Source of the DNA: Chloroflexota bacterium
GTDB taxonomy: Bacteria > Chloroflexota > Anaerolineae > Anaerolineales > UBA4823
Length of the DNA: 11,519 nt
Reading direction: 5' to 3'
NCBI GenBank assembly: GCA_030636125.1
Contig: DAOVXM010000029.1
Location: 1-11,519, forward strand
A program made the translations under genes and the position numbers. The notes beneath the pieces are model-generated. The model did no database searches. It had not been told where the DNA came from and worked only from the letters and a program-made list of their open reading frames with translations. Positions 1 to 6,476 of this stretch are shown piece after piece. Numbering within the stretch: the first letter of the stretch is position 1; every line of letters begins with the position of its first letter.

Positions 1-512
1 GACATCGTCGTTCAATTGACCTGGATTGGTTTACCCAGGAGCAAATTGCAGATACATTGACGTTAGCCCAAACTATCCGTGATGCTGGAATACCATTTAC
101 TACTGCCCAAACGACACCGGGTACTTTGCATGGCAGCGTCGAGAGCGTGCGTGTCAGCTTTATGGAGTACCGCTATCACTTACTTCAACCTCTCAACCAC
201 TGGTCAAAGCCGGATGTCTCACTCGCTGCTTTGGATGACCTGGGTTGTATGAAGCTGTCTGCAATTGCTCAGCGCGGTTCAAAGAAAGATTTTCTTGATG
301 TTTACGCTTTATGCACCCAGCATCGTCCCTTGGAAGAATTTCTTAGTCTTTATCAAAGGAAATTTGGAGTGGTGGATATCAGCCCAGTGCTGTACGGACT
401 AGTGTACTTCGATGATGCAGATGAAGAAAGAACACCGGAGATGATGTGGGATTTAAATTGGGATCTCGTCAAGAATCAAATCCGTATCTGGGTAAAAGAA
501 ATATCTAAGTGA
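1..512 (+). CDS. Nucleotidyltransferase, AbiEii/AbiGii toxin family (5' end outside window)
   Basis: The reading frame is open from the left edge, so the gene begins outside the window; the TTG at 57 is only an internal codon. The first visible residues, HRRSIDLDWF, match the nucleotidyltransferase core of AbiEii-type proteins, where the two Asp residues bind metal and an upstream Gly-rich turn (not visible here) binds the nucleotide. Further on, the stretch around MKLSAIAQRGSKKDFLDVY (roughly codons 82-100 of the visible part) is the conserved Lys/Asp-bearing second half of the domain, and the tail LVYFDDADEERTPEM is also typical. AbiEii is the toxin of a type IV toxin-antitoxin and phage-abortive-infection system, normally encoded just after its AbiEi antitoxin; here the upstream neighbour is not visible. 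Many stand-alone homologues have no proven toxin role. It converges on the minus-strand operon. The family call is secure; toxin activity is inference. Confidence 0.85.
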   Translation, partial: HRRSIDLDWFTQEQIADTLTLAQTIRDAGIPFTTAQTTPGTLHGSVESVRVSFMEYRYHLLQPLNHWSKPDVSLAALDDLGCMKLSAIAQRGSKKDFLDVYALCTQHRPLEEFLSLYQRKFGVVDISPVLYGLVYFDDADEERTPEMMWDLNWDLVKNQIRIWVKEISK

Positions 513-568
513 TTGATACCTGAATATTACCCATAATCAAACGCAACAAATGCGAACCAGGCATCTTT

Positions 569-581
569 TTCCACTGTGGAA
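569..581. repeat. Short perfect dyad in the convergent gap
   Basis: TTCCAC-T-GTGGAA is a perfect 13-bp dyad in the gap between two convergent genes. No T-run follows it on either strand (a T-run precedes it on the plus strand), so it is not an obvious intrinsic terminator. Role unknown. Confidence 0.3.
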
Positions 582-610
582 TAGGCGATATTGCTGGTCT
601 TGTCGTATTG

Positions 611-666
611 CTAGTGTTACGCCATTATTACCAAACTATAGAGTCACTTTCGCCGCGCAACACTAG
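611..666 (-). terminator. Stem-loop just after the minus-strand operon
   Basis: Arms at 611-622 and 655-666 pair over 12 positions, with one G-U wobble when read as minus-strand RNA (an A-C mismatch on the plus strand), around a 32-nt loop. The stem starts 3 nt beyond the stop codon of the last operon gene at 669. No U-tract follows, so it may stabilise the 3' end or need Rho rather than act as a classical terminator. Confidence 0.35.
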
Positions 667-668
667 TA

Positions 669-1781
669 TCACTCAGTTCCATTTACAAATTTTATGATCT
701 CATCGGGGGTTTTCCCGCTCAAGCCCAGGCTTTCGACACTGCGGCCGGATTGGCGATAATTGCTCTCATTGACCGCACTTGCCAGGGTGATGATGGCGTC
801 CACCAGCGGCGTGGGTACATCCGCCAACCGCGCAAAGGAAACCAGCGGAACCAGTCCATAGGGAATATCTTCAGTCAGTAAGCGGTTGTCCGTAGATTTA
901 GGACCTGGGGCTGGCTTATGGATAGGTGAGTTGCTGAATAACTCGTACAGGTTATTCCCATCCATCCCCTGGTGACCGTAATAGCGGTGTAAAGTTTCTA
1001 CTACGGAAATCCCCTCTATACCGTAGGCACGCGCCACTGCCAACCTTTCTAAATCCAATTGGTCGCCTACTCTGCCAGCGCTCTGAGTATAACCGTCTGG
1101 ATATAGATACCATTTTTCTATCCGGCAGCTTTCGATAAAGCCTACGTTCAGCACCATAGCCACTGGGTGGACAATATGATTTAAGTTATGAAAGCTGGTA
1201 TCCAGCACATTTTCTGCAGGCACAATTTGAGGATACACTGGTTTCAAGCGCTCAACCACCTCAGCTGTGCATTTGGCTGGGAAGGCAGCTAAGGGGAGAT
1301 ATTGTTTTAAACCGCGTGCCCAAACCCCATTTCCCCCCTCTTTCTTAGCGGCGTACATGAACGTGGTGGTTTCCGCCAGCAGGATATCCGGTGAGCCGCC
1401 ATGAGCCAGGAATTCCCGTTGGAACTCTAGTGCTCCTCCAAAACAACCTGGTGCCAGGACGAGGATTTGTCCCCCCTTCAGGTAAGGTGCACAGGTTCGA
1501 GCGAGCAGTTTGTGCCCCATGGCCGGCACCACCGCTAATATGATGTCAGCACCTTCTAAGGCGGCCTCGATATCGGTGGTTACCAACGCCGGCCGCGCCA
1601 ATCCCTCACCCGCGACGCCGCGCATGCTTATACCACCCGCTTGAATGACCGGCTCAATCGTGTAGGCAAACGTAGGAGACTCGTACAAACGCACCTCGTA
1701 GCCTCGTAAAGCCAGGTCACCCGTTGCGCAGAAGCCGCCGTTGCCTCCTCCTAGTATGGTGAATACCGGTCTCTCAGTCAT
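669..1781 (-). CDS. NAD(P)-dependent opine dehydrogenase family protein (octopine/nopaline dehydrogenase type), copy 1
   Basis: A 370-residue protein with the two-domain layout of octopine/nopaline dehydrogenases. An N-terminal Rossmann fold carries the dinucleotide loop GGGNGG (residues 11-16). The C-terminal helical domain carries HNLNHIVHPVAMVLNVG, whose His-Pro histidine (about residue 205) is the family's catalytic base, and R.LTEDIPYGLVP, whose Arg (about 300) and Asp (about 305) match the substrate-binding Arg and the Asp of the catalytic pair. Such enzymes reversibly couple an amino acid and a 2-oxo acid into an N-(carboxyalkyl) amino acid using NAD(P)H, in the cytoplasm. The ATG at 1781 is preferred: GGAG lies 9 nt upstream. 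A TTG one codon earlier (1784) is possible. The start overlaps the end of the preceding gene by 8 nt, so translation is probably coupled. Length is normal and all key residues are present. The substrate is unknown. Confidence 0.88.
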   Translation of the reverse strand: MTERPVFTILGGGNGGFCATGDLALRGYEVRLYESPTFAYTIEPVIQAGGISMRGVAGEGLARPALVTTDIEAALEGADIILAVVPAMGHKLLARTCAPYLKGGQILVLAPGCFGGALEFQREFLAHGGSPDILLAETTTFMYAAKKEGGNGVWARGLKQYLPLAAFPAKCTAEVVERLKPVYPQIVPAENVLDTSFHNLNHIVHPVAMVLNVGFIESCRIEKWYLYPDGYTQSAGRVGDQLDLERLAVARAYGIEGISVVETLHRYYGHQGMDGNNLYELFSNSPIHKPAPGPKSTDNRLLTEDIPYGLVPLVSFARLADVPTPLVDAIITLASAVNESNYRQSGRSVESLGLSGKTPDEIIKFVNGTE

Positions 1782-2931
1782 CAAGCTTTACTCCTGCGTG
1801 AGACAACGAGGCGCGCACCTCGGCCTCCATTTTGTCAATTGACCGTCCAGCGAGCCGGTAGTCCACGTCCAATAATTCACAGGCCTCGTCTATGATTTTC
1901 GAAGTTGCCGGGGTTGGCACACCCAACAGTCGCCCCAGACCTTCCAGGGGTACCATACCGTAGGGGATATCCTCCTCGATCAAGCGCACGTGGAATGATA
2001 TTGGACCCGGTACGGCTTCCAGGTGGATTTGCCCCTCGTTGGAGCGCATGCGGGATTGGAACCACTCATACATATTGCTGACGCTTGCGTTATCAAATGG
2101 TGGATACGCTTTAGCCAGGAATTGGTAGAGCGGCCGCATTTTAACATTGCATGCCTCGGCAATCGCCAAACGTTCCCGGTCGACCACTTCCATCAGATCA
2201 CCCACTTCAGGTGTGACACCTTCAGCATAAAGCGCCCACGGTTTCCCGGCGCGCACTTTTTCCTGGTTGCGCAGCACCACCACAGGATGTACGACCATAT
2301 TAGCACCCGAAAGGCCGGTATAGAGCACGTCCGGATAGATGTTCAAGTGTGGGTAGACCCCCAGCAACCAGTCACGGAATGTCTCCGGCAGCGCCTCCGC
2401 CGGAGAGAAGGCTGCATCCAGGTCCTGTTTCACCCCGCGCACCCAGACACGTCCTTGTTGCCCCTCATCCAGCTTGGTGGCGTAGGGGAGGATATTGAAC
2501 TCGCCCACCAGTGGGGATTCCTTGCAGCCACCTGCTTTGAGGGAAGCCTGCATTTCCCAGGTGGAACCCAGTGTGCCCGAGCCGATCATCATGATCTGGT
2601 CACAGGTCATGTGACGGGCCAGGGCGCGTCCCAGGTGGTCGATAGCCGGTTGGGTGCCGGCCATGACGATAAAATCTGCACCTTGGATGGCTTGCACCGG
2701 GTCTGTGGTCACCAGGTCCAATTGTAGTGTTTTCCCTTCGGGGCCACAGATTTCACCCCGGGCAAAGATGCGGTTCCCGTTGGCCTGGATGGATTCCAGA
2801 CGGTTCGGGCTGCGGTTATACAGGGTGACGCTCTCGACGCCCTCTTCTAAGAAGTGAGCCGCGAAGGTGATACCACCGTTGCCGGCGCTCAATACCGCGA
2901 CGCGTTTTATATGACCTGCAACTGGGTTCAT
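1774..2931 (-). CDS. NAD(P)-dependent opine dehydrogenase family protein, copy 2 (divergent paralogue)
   Basis: A 385-residue protein of the same family as the next gene but clearly diverged from it. The Rossmann loop is SAGNGG (residues 15-20). The C-terminal domain has GLSGANMVVHPVVVL with the catalytic-type His at about 215, and HVRLIEEDIPYGMVPL with Arg316 and Asp321. It also has an extra Gln/Glu-rich stretch (DEGQQGRVWVRGVKQD) and a cysteine-bearing helix CNVKMRPLYQ. The start is the ATG at 2931, not the upstream in-frame codon at 2967: an AAGGAG site sits 6-7 nt before it, inside the last codons of the enolase-family gene, and only 10 nt separate that gene's stop from this ATG. Because both paralogues keep the His/Arg/Asp set, both are probably active. 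They could form a mixed oligomer or act on two successive substrates; the sequence does not say which. Confidence 0.87.
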   Translation of the reverse strand: MNPVAGHIKRVAVLSAGNGGITFAAHFLEEGVESVTLYNRSPNRLESIQANGNRIFARGEICGPEGKTLQLDLVTTDPVQAIQGADFIVMAGTQPAIDHLGRALARHMTCDQIMMIGSGTLGSTWEMQASLKAGGCKESPLVGEFNILPYATKLDEGQQGRVWVRGVKQDLDAAFSPAEALPETFRDWLLGVYPHLNIYPDVLYTGLSGANMVVHPVVVLRNQEKVRAGKPWALYAEGVTPEVGDLMEVVDRERLAIAEACNVKMRPLYQFLAKAYPPFDNASVSNMYEWFQSRMRSNEGQIHLEAVPGPISFHVRLIEEDIPYGMVPLEGLGRLLGVPTPATSKIIDEACELLDVDYRLAGRSIDKMEAEVRASLSHAGVKLDD

Positions 2932-2941
2932 GGTGTTCTCC

Positions 2942-4075
2942 TTACTCCTCTTTGATCCAAAAATCACCGATCGTGTACTTGGCCATCTTCCCCTCGTCTA
3001 ATTCGGCGCCCAACCCAACGCGATCCTGGGGGACGATAATTTCTGCGTCTTCGTAAATCACTGGATCTTTGAGGATGTCATCCTCTAAGCGGCGTACGGA
3101 AGTCAAGGCATGTCCGATGTCAAAAAGGCCAGGAGTCGATGCCGCGAAGTGCAGCCCCGACATCACGCTGACGCCCATTTCGATCATTGAGTTGATAAAT
3201 AGTTTACCCCCGGCAGCCTGCACCATGCCGGCGATTTTCTTGGCGTTCAGCAGCCCGCCCTGTTTGGTTGTCTTGATGCTGTAGAAGTCGGCTGCTTTGG
3301 TTTGGATGATGTTGAGGGCATCACGTGGGCTGGAGAGGCTTTCGTCAACACCCACTGGAATATTTACCGCGCGCACCACCTGGGCTAACCCTTCCAGGTC
3401 CCAGCGCGGTACGGGTTGCTCGATCATGGCCACCTGCTGTTCTTCCAGTTTACGGATGGTGCTGATAGCAGTCCCCACCGACCAGCCCTGGTTGGCGTCG
3501 CAGCGCAGTTGCACATCCTCTCCGACGGTCTGCCGGACCAGTTTGACCCGTTCCACATCGGTCTCGGAGGGCAAAATGCCCAGCTTAATCCCGATGGTGC
3601 GGTAGCCCTCTTCGACTTTCGCTGCTGCTTCGCGTGCGTTCACCTCTGGCGGCTCGCTGCCCAGCGACCACATGATCGGTATCCGCTCCCGGACCATCCC
3701 GCCCAACAACTGGTAGACCGGGATGTTCAATGCTTTCCCCAGCAAGTCGTGGCAGGCCAGGTCGATGGCGGCTTTGGCAAAGGGATTACTCACGCAGACG
3801 GCCTCCATGCGGGTGTGGATGGCCTCGATAGCCAGGGGGTCCATGCCCAGGACGGCAGGGCCGAGATGATACTTGAGCATCGTCATCACCGTTTGCTGGC
3901 TCTCGCCTGTGAACGCCAGCGCTGGGTCGCTCTCACCGATGCCGGTTAGGCCTTGATCTGTATACACCTCCACCACGACCGACTGCGTGCTGGTGATACT
4001 CCCCATCACGGCGACGTGGTAGGTTTTGAGGGTAGGTATATTGACTGCGTAGACTCTGATAGCAGTGATCTTCAT
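2942..4075 (-). CDS. Mandelate racemase/muconate lactonizing enzyme family protein (enolase superfamily)
   Basis: A 377-residue protein with the N-terminal capping domain (about 1-120) and the C-terminal modified TIM barrel of the enolase superfamily. Metal ligands fall at strand ends as expected: Asp193 in RCDANQGW, Glu219 in MIEQPV and Asp244 in VGVDESL. The general base on strand six is Lys268 (YSIKTTKQGG). On strand two the usual Lys-x-Lys pair reads Gly162-Ile-Lys164, so only the second Lys remains. The family abstracts a proton next to a carboxylate and then isomerises, racemises or dehydrates. The loss of one Lys argues against free two-sided racemisation and allows a one-base reaction. 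The ATG at 4075 was chosen because GGAG stands 7 nt upstream; an in-frame GTG at 4099 has no such site. It is the first gene of the three-gene operon. Specific reaction unknown; dipeptide epimerase and cycloisomerase are alternatives. Confidence 0.9.
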   Translation of the reverse strand: MKITAIRVYAVNIPTLKTYHVAVMGSITSTQSVVVEVYTDQGLTGIGESDPALAFTGESQQTVMTMLKYHLGPAVLGMDPLAIEAIHTRMEAVCVSNPFAKAAIDLACHDLLGKALNIPVYQLLGGMVRERIPIMWSLGSEPPEVNAREAAAKVEEGYRTIGIKLGILPSETDVERVKLVRQTVGEDVQLRCDANQGWSVGTAISTIRKLEEQQVAMIEQPVPRWDLEGLAQVVRAVNIPVGVDESLSSPRDALNIIQTKAADFYSIKTTKQGGLLNAKKIAGMVQAAGGKLFINSMIEMGVSVMSGLHFAASTPGLFDIGHALTSVRRLEDDILKDPVIYEDAEIIVPQDRVGLGAELDEGKMAKYTIGDFWIKEE

Positions 4076-4136
4076 AGCGCTGCTCCGGTTAATTTGCACT
4101 AAGTACAGTCACATAAATTTTGATGGATCTAGAAAG

Positions 4137-4230
4137 CCTTGCGAAGGTTCAAGGGTACTTCTCGGTTAGGATACTGAATGAAAGCACGGCACAAGATTGA
4201 ATTAAAAATGATTTCGCAACCTTCGCAAGG
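4137..4230. repeat. 13-bp perfect inverted repeat pair CCTTGCGAAGGTT
   Basis: CCTTGCGAAGGTT at 4137-4149 and its exact reverse complement at 4218-4230 are separated by 68 bp. Each arm is itself a small dyad (CCTT-NNN-AAGG), and next to the right arm the heptamer TTCGCAA occurs twice in a row (4213-4219 and 4222-4228). The pair lies in the leader of the enolase/opine-dehydrogenase operon. It could be a paired operator, a long RNA stem, or a genome-wide REP-type repeat. Confidence 0.6.
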
Positions 4231-4255
4231 GTTAAATACCCTACAATTTTATTGT
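4228..4255 (-). promoter_or_regulatory. Two adjacent small hairpins in the operon leader
   Basis: Read on the minus strand, ACAAT-AAA-ATTGT (4255-4243) is followed at once by AGGGT-ATTTA-ACCCT (4242-4228), which overlaps the right arm of the 13-bp repeat. Abutting stems of this kind, inside a leader with no gene, suggest folded regulatory RNA, but they match no riboswitch class I recognise. Confidence 0.35.
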
Positions 4256-4301
4256 GATTGCACTTAGGCGGCGGGATTACCTGATCGATCTTTGATTGGT
4301 A

Positions 4302-4310
4302 ATTATAGCA
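4302..4310 (-). promoter_or_regulatory. Extended -10 promoter for the minus-strand operon
   Basis: The minus strand reads TGCTATAAT, a perfect extended -10 (TGn plus TATAAT). The -35 position (TCAAGA at about 4330-4325) is poor, as is usual for extended -10 promoters. Transcription would begin near 4295, leaving a leader of about 220 nt before the ATG at 4075. Confidence 0.5.
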
Positions 4311-4311
4311 A

Positions 4312-4338
4312 ATAACCTGCTTCTTCTTGATAGGTTAT
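4312..4338 (-). terminator. Weak stem-loop after the methyltransferase gene
   Basis: ATAACCT (4312-4318) and AGGTTAT (4332-4338) form a 7-bp, AT-rich stem with a 13-nt loop, 15 nt past the stop codon of the methyltransferase gene. On the minus strand it is followed by TTTGCTATAATT, only partly U-rich. It may weakly separate that gene from the operon beyond it. Confidence 0.3.
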
Positions 4339-4352
4339 GGTTGAAGGTGGCT

Positions 4353-4832
4353 TTAGCGGTACCGGCGGATCAGTCCGAGCAGGATGTTGAAACGGGGCAC
4401 CCTGTGCATATACTGTTGATATTCTACTCCGAAGGTCTCGATACAGTACTTCTCTTCCTGCAGGGTGTGCAGATAAAAGAAGAAAATCGCCAACAAACCC
4501 ACAATTACGATAATCCAGTGCTGGCTAATGCCTATGAAACCTGCGCATAGCAGCATGTAACCAAGATATTGGGGATGCCTGACTAGGGCATAGATCCCCT
4601 GATCGACCACTACGGCCGTATGCATATAATTCTTCCCCTCCGCCGCCTGGCCATACTTGCGAAGCGAGAACATAGGCAGGAAAGTTAGCATCAAGCCTAT
4701 AGCCAATACGGGCACACCCATGTATTTCAATACAGGTATGCCATCCTGGTCCAGAGCTAGATTCAAGATGAACATACAGATCATTAAGAAGCCTGCAATC
4801 CAGTCCAGCATATCTGGTCTTCGGTTTTTCAT
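4353..4832 (-). CDS. Isoprenylcysteine carboxyl methyltransferase family protein (small membrane methyltransferase)
   Basis: A 159-residue membrane protein with hydrophobic segments at about 10-28, 36-54, 90-101 and 105-122. The diagnostic block is VVDQGIYALVRHPQYLGYMLL: the RHPQYLG core (85-91) binds S-adenosylmethionine in this fold. It is followed by the Glu pair at 126-127 and FGVEYQQYMHRVPR (134-147). Bacterial members methylate small or lipid substrates that are mostly unknown; a true prenyl-protein substrate is unlikely here. The ATG at 4832 has GGAG about 7 nt upstream, and a perfect TATAAT lies 21 nt before the start, so it probably has its own promoter. It is separated by about 280 bp from the operon beyond it. 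Phospholipid-methyltransferase-like protein is an alternative name for the same fold. Confidence 0.85.
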   Translation of the reverse strand: MKNRRPDMLDWIAGFLMICMFILNLALDQDGIPVLKYMGVPVLAIGLMLTFLPMFSLRKYGQAAEGKNYMHTAVVVDQGIYALVRHPQYLGYMLLCAGFIGISQHWIIVIVGLLAIFFFYLHTLQEEKYCIETFGVEYQQYMHRVPRFNILLGLIRRYR

Positions 4833-4853
4833 AAGCGTTCTCCGATCTTCCTA

Positions 4854-4859
4854 ATTATA
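4854..4859 (-). promoter_or_regulatory. -10 element for the methyltransferase gene
   Basis: The minus strand reads TATAAT exactly, 21 nt upstream of the ATG, which would give a leader of about 15 nt. The -35 region (TTCCCC at 17-bp spacing) is weak. Confidence 0.45.
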
Positions 4860-5007
4860 AACCAGGCTATTGAAGGGGAACGCGGCTGATTAAGATCCTA
4901 AGGCAATCACCGATCCTGGTTCGGTCACTGGAAGACATGATTGCTGGATATAGCCTACACTAACCACCCGCACCTGTTTTTCGGATTTACTTAGCTGTGC
5001 TTATTAA

Positions 5008-5023
5008 TGTGACATTATTCACT
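5008..5023. promoter_or_regulatory. CRP/FNR-family-like palindrome
   Basis: TGTGA-cattat-TCACt matches nine of ten half-site positions of the CRP consensus TGTGA-N6-TCACA. It directly precedes a TAGAAT box at 5030-5035. It overlaps a second perfect dyad, AATGT-G-ACATT (5006-5016). No regulator gene is visible in the window. Confidence 0.4.
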
Positions 5024-5166
5024 TTGTGTTAGAATACATGAATATTTTTTGGAGTTAGCCAACATATTCCTCAATGACCTCCGCTTCCAATTTATGTCTT
5101 ATCGATTTTCATCCAAGAGAATTATCTGGAACAATGTTCAACAGTTATTACCCTTGATGTGATTAT

Positions 5167-5200
5167 GCCTGGGACTGAATACCTCCCAGGCTTTGTGTAA
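5167..5200 (+). terminator. Terminator-like hairpin upstream of the nucleoside hydrolase
   Basis: GCCTGGGA (5167-5174) pairs perfectly with TCCCAGGC (5184-5191) around a 9-nt loop, followed on the plus strand by TTTGTGTAATT. The stem is GC-rich and the U-tract imperfect. No complete gene lies just upstream on that strand, so it would end a short transcript or attenuate a long leader. Confidence 0.4.
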
Positions 5201-5351
5201 TTCACATACCCCATAATTTATCGTTAGATCACACACAATTCCATAGTTAAAGCCAGTTTACCGGTATATTACAAATGCTCGTTTGAAATTTGACATAAAA
5301 TGAGAATCTGTGATCATTTGGGCATATTGAAAACCATTTTGTTTTAAGTGG

Positions 5352-5379
5352 TTGGCTGTACTTTAGCCGAGATTATAAA
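5352..5379 (+). promoter_or_regulatory. Candidate sigma-70-type promoter for the nucleoside hydrolase
   Basis: TTGGCT (5352-5357) and TATAAA (5374-5379) are spaced by 16 bp, placing transcription start near 5387 and giving a leader of about 45 nt. The leader holds a 5-bp hairpin (GTCTT/AAGAC). Confidence 0.4.
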
Positions 5380-5431
5380 TTGCTAACCTAGGTAAGTCTT
5401 CCAGAAAGACGCCAGTCATTTAGGTAACCAT

Positions 5432-6385
5432 ATGAATGACCCATCCCCTCCAATGCACTCATTAATAATCGATACCGACGCTGGCGTGGACGACGCAATT
5501 GCCATATTGATGGCCTTGAATCATCCCCATACGCAGGTAGTGGGGATTACTACCGTAAACGGAAATGCAAATGTGGATCAGGTCACGAATAACGTTTGTC
5601 TGGTCCTTGATCAGGTTAATCGAGCCGTTCCCGTATATAAAGGATGTGACCGGCCTTTGTTTGCGGCTCAATTGGGCTCTGAGAGTATTCATGGTAACGA
5701 TGGACTGGGAGACGTATCTGCGAAATACCTGCCGTCGCAGTGTAAACCAGAGATGGAACATGCGGCCTTGGCGTTGATCCGCCTGGCTCGGGAACACGCC
5801 GGGAATTTCACCTTGCTTACTTTAGGTCCATTAACCAATCTAGCTTTGGCGGCTCGCATTGATCCTAACTTTGTCAATAATGTCCCCTGCCTGGTGGTGA
5901 TGGGCGGTGCGATTGAAGCGCGTGGCAACGAGTCTCCTTCGGCTGAATATAATATATTCGCTGATCCAGAAGCCGCGGCAATTGTATTTGAGGCAGGCTT
6001 CCTTGAAATCTGGTTGCTTTCCTGGGAGACCACACTTAAATACCCGTTGTCTTGGGAACAATATGGTCAGTACGCAAATTGTGGCACTCCAGTTGGAGAC
6101 TTTTTCAAAAACATCACTAACCTCACCGCGAGAGTATTGCGAGAAGGGTTGGGATTACCTGGTTTCTTGCTGCCAGACCCGCTGGCGGCAGCAGTTGCAC
6201 TGGACCCGGAGATTGTCTTTGAAGCGCCATATCTGCCAGTAAGCGTGGTAACAAATGGAGCCCAAGCGCGTGGTATGACGATCGTGGATTGGATGAAACA
6301 GACCGGGGAGCCAGCCAACGTTCATATTGTCACCGAATTGAAAAATACCTCGGTCTTCGATATGCTTGGTTCAGCGCTAAGATAA
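5432..6385 (+). CDS. Nucleoside hydrolase (inosine-uridine preferring family)
   Basis: A 317-residue protein that should cleave the N-glycosidic bond of nucleosides to give a free base and ribose in the cytoplasm. The hallmark DTDAGVDD (residues 14-21) supplies calcium ligands and the catalytic Asp. HGNDGLGD (87-94), LTLGPLTNLALA (129-140), MGGAIEARGNESPSAEYNIFADPEAA (157-182) and DPLAAA (249-254) follow in the family's order. Oddity: before the last Asp ligand, where classical enzymes have His (HDP), this one has Pro248, and the middle of the protein reads LLSWETT, so it belongs to a variant subgroup. The ATG at 5432 is preceded by a weak AGGT site; the Met at codon 8 has none. The following nucleoside importer genes, on the same strand, supply a ready source of substrate. 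Family certain; base preference not predictable. Confidence 0.92.
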   Translation: MNDPSPPMHSLIIDTDAGVDDAIAILMALNHPHTQVVGITTVNGNANVDQVTNNVCLVLDQVNRAVPVYKGCDRPLFAAQLGSESIHGNDGLGDVSAKYLPSQCKPEMEHAALALIRLAREHAGNFTLLTLGPLTNLALAARIDPNFVNNVPCLVVMGGAIEARGNESPSAEYNIFADPEAAAIVFEAGFLEIWLLSWETTLKYPLSWEQYGQYANCGTPVGDFFKNITNLTARVLREGLGLPGFLLPDPLAAAVALDPEIVFEAPYLPVSVVTNGAQARGMTIVDWMKQTGEPANVHIVTELKNTSVFDMLGSALR

Positions 6386-6406
6386 ATCGTTTGAGCACAT
6401 ACTTAT

Positions 6407-6459
6407 GCAATCGGCGGAAAGTAATTTGAAATAAACCGAATCCTTCATCCGCCGATTGC
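6407..6459 (+). repeat. Inverted repeat 1, related to the next one
   Basis: GCAATCGGCGGA (6407-6418) and TCCGCCGATTGC (6448-6459) are perfect 12-bp complements with a 29-nt loop, 21 bp after the hydrolase stop codon. No U-tract follows. The stem closely resembles that of the next repeat. Confidence 0.6.
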
Positions 6460-6476
6460 TGCAACCTGCGGATTGC

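Larger units (their letters stand above)
4833..5431. other. 600-bp divergent intergenic region
   Basis: This AT-rich gap separates the minus-strand methyltransferase from the plus-strand nucleoside hydrolase. It holds the promoter of the former, a CRP-like dyad with a -10-like box, a terminator-like hairpin, a perfect TTGACA at 5290-5295 (followed after 16 nt by a poor -10, GATCAT), and a proximal promoter for the hydrolase. A small dyad, GAACA-A-TGTTC, sits at 5129-5139. A 27-codon open frame (5074-5157, plus) has no ribosome binding site at a useful distance. No gene is convincing. Confidence 0.5.

Noticed and set aside
569..581. TTCCAC-T-GTGGAA as a bidirectional terminator between convergent genes
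   Set aside because: No T-run follows the dyad on either strand, and the stem is short.
2023..2727. Long plus-strand open frame (234 codons) opposite the second opine-dehydrogenase gene
   Set aside because: It lies antisense to a gene with clear family motifs, has no domain I recognise, and fits a shadow frame.
4296..4550. Plus-strand open frame of 84 codons opposite the methyltransferase
   Set aside because: Antisense shadow of a gene with firm motifs; no ribosome binding site or family features.
5129..5139. GAACA-A-TGTTC as an SOS/LexA box
   Set aside because: The spacing between GAAC and GTTC is 3 nt rather than the 4 nt of the Gram-positive-type box, and no SOS gene is near.
5284..5312. 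Fur-like box around the TTGACA at 5290
   Set aside because: Only loose resemblance to the hexamer array, and no iron-related gene follows.
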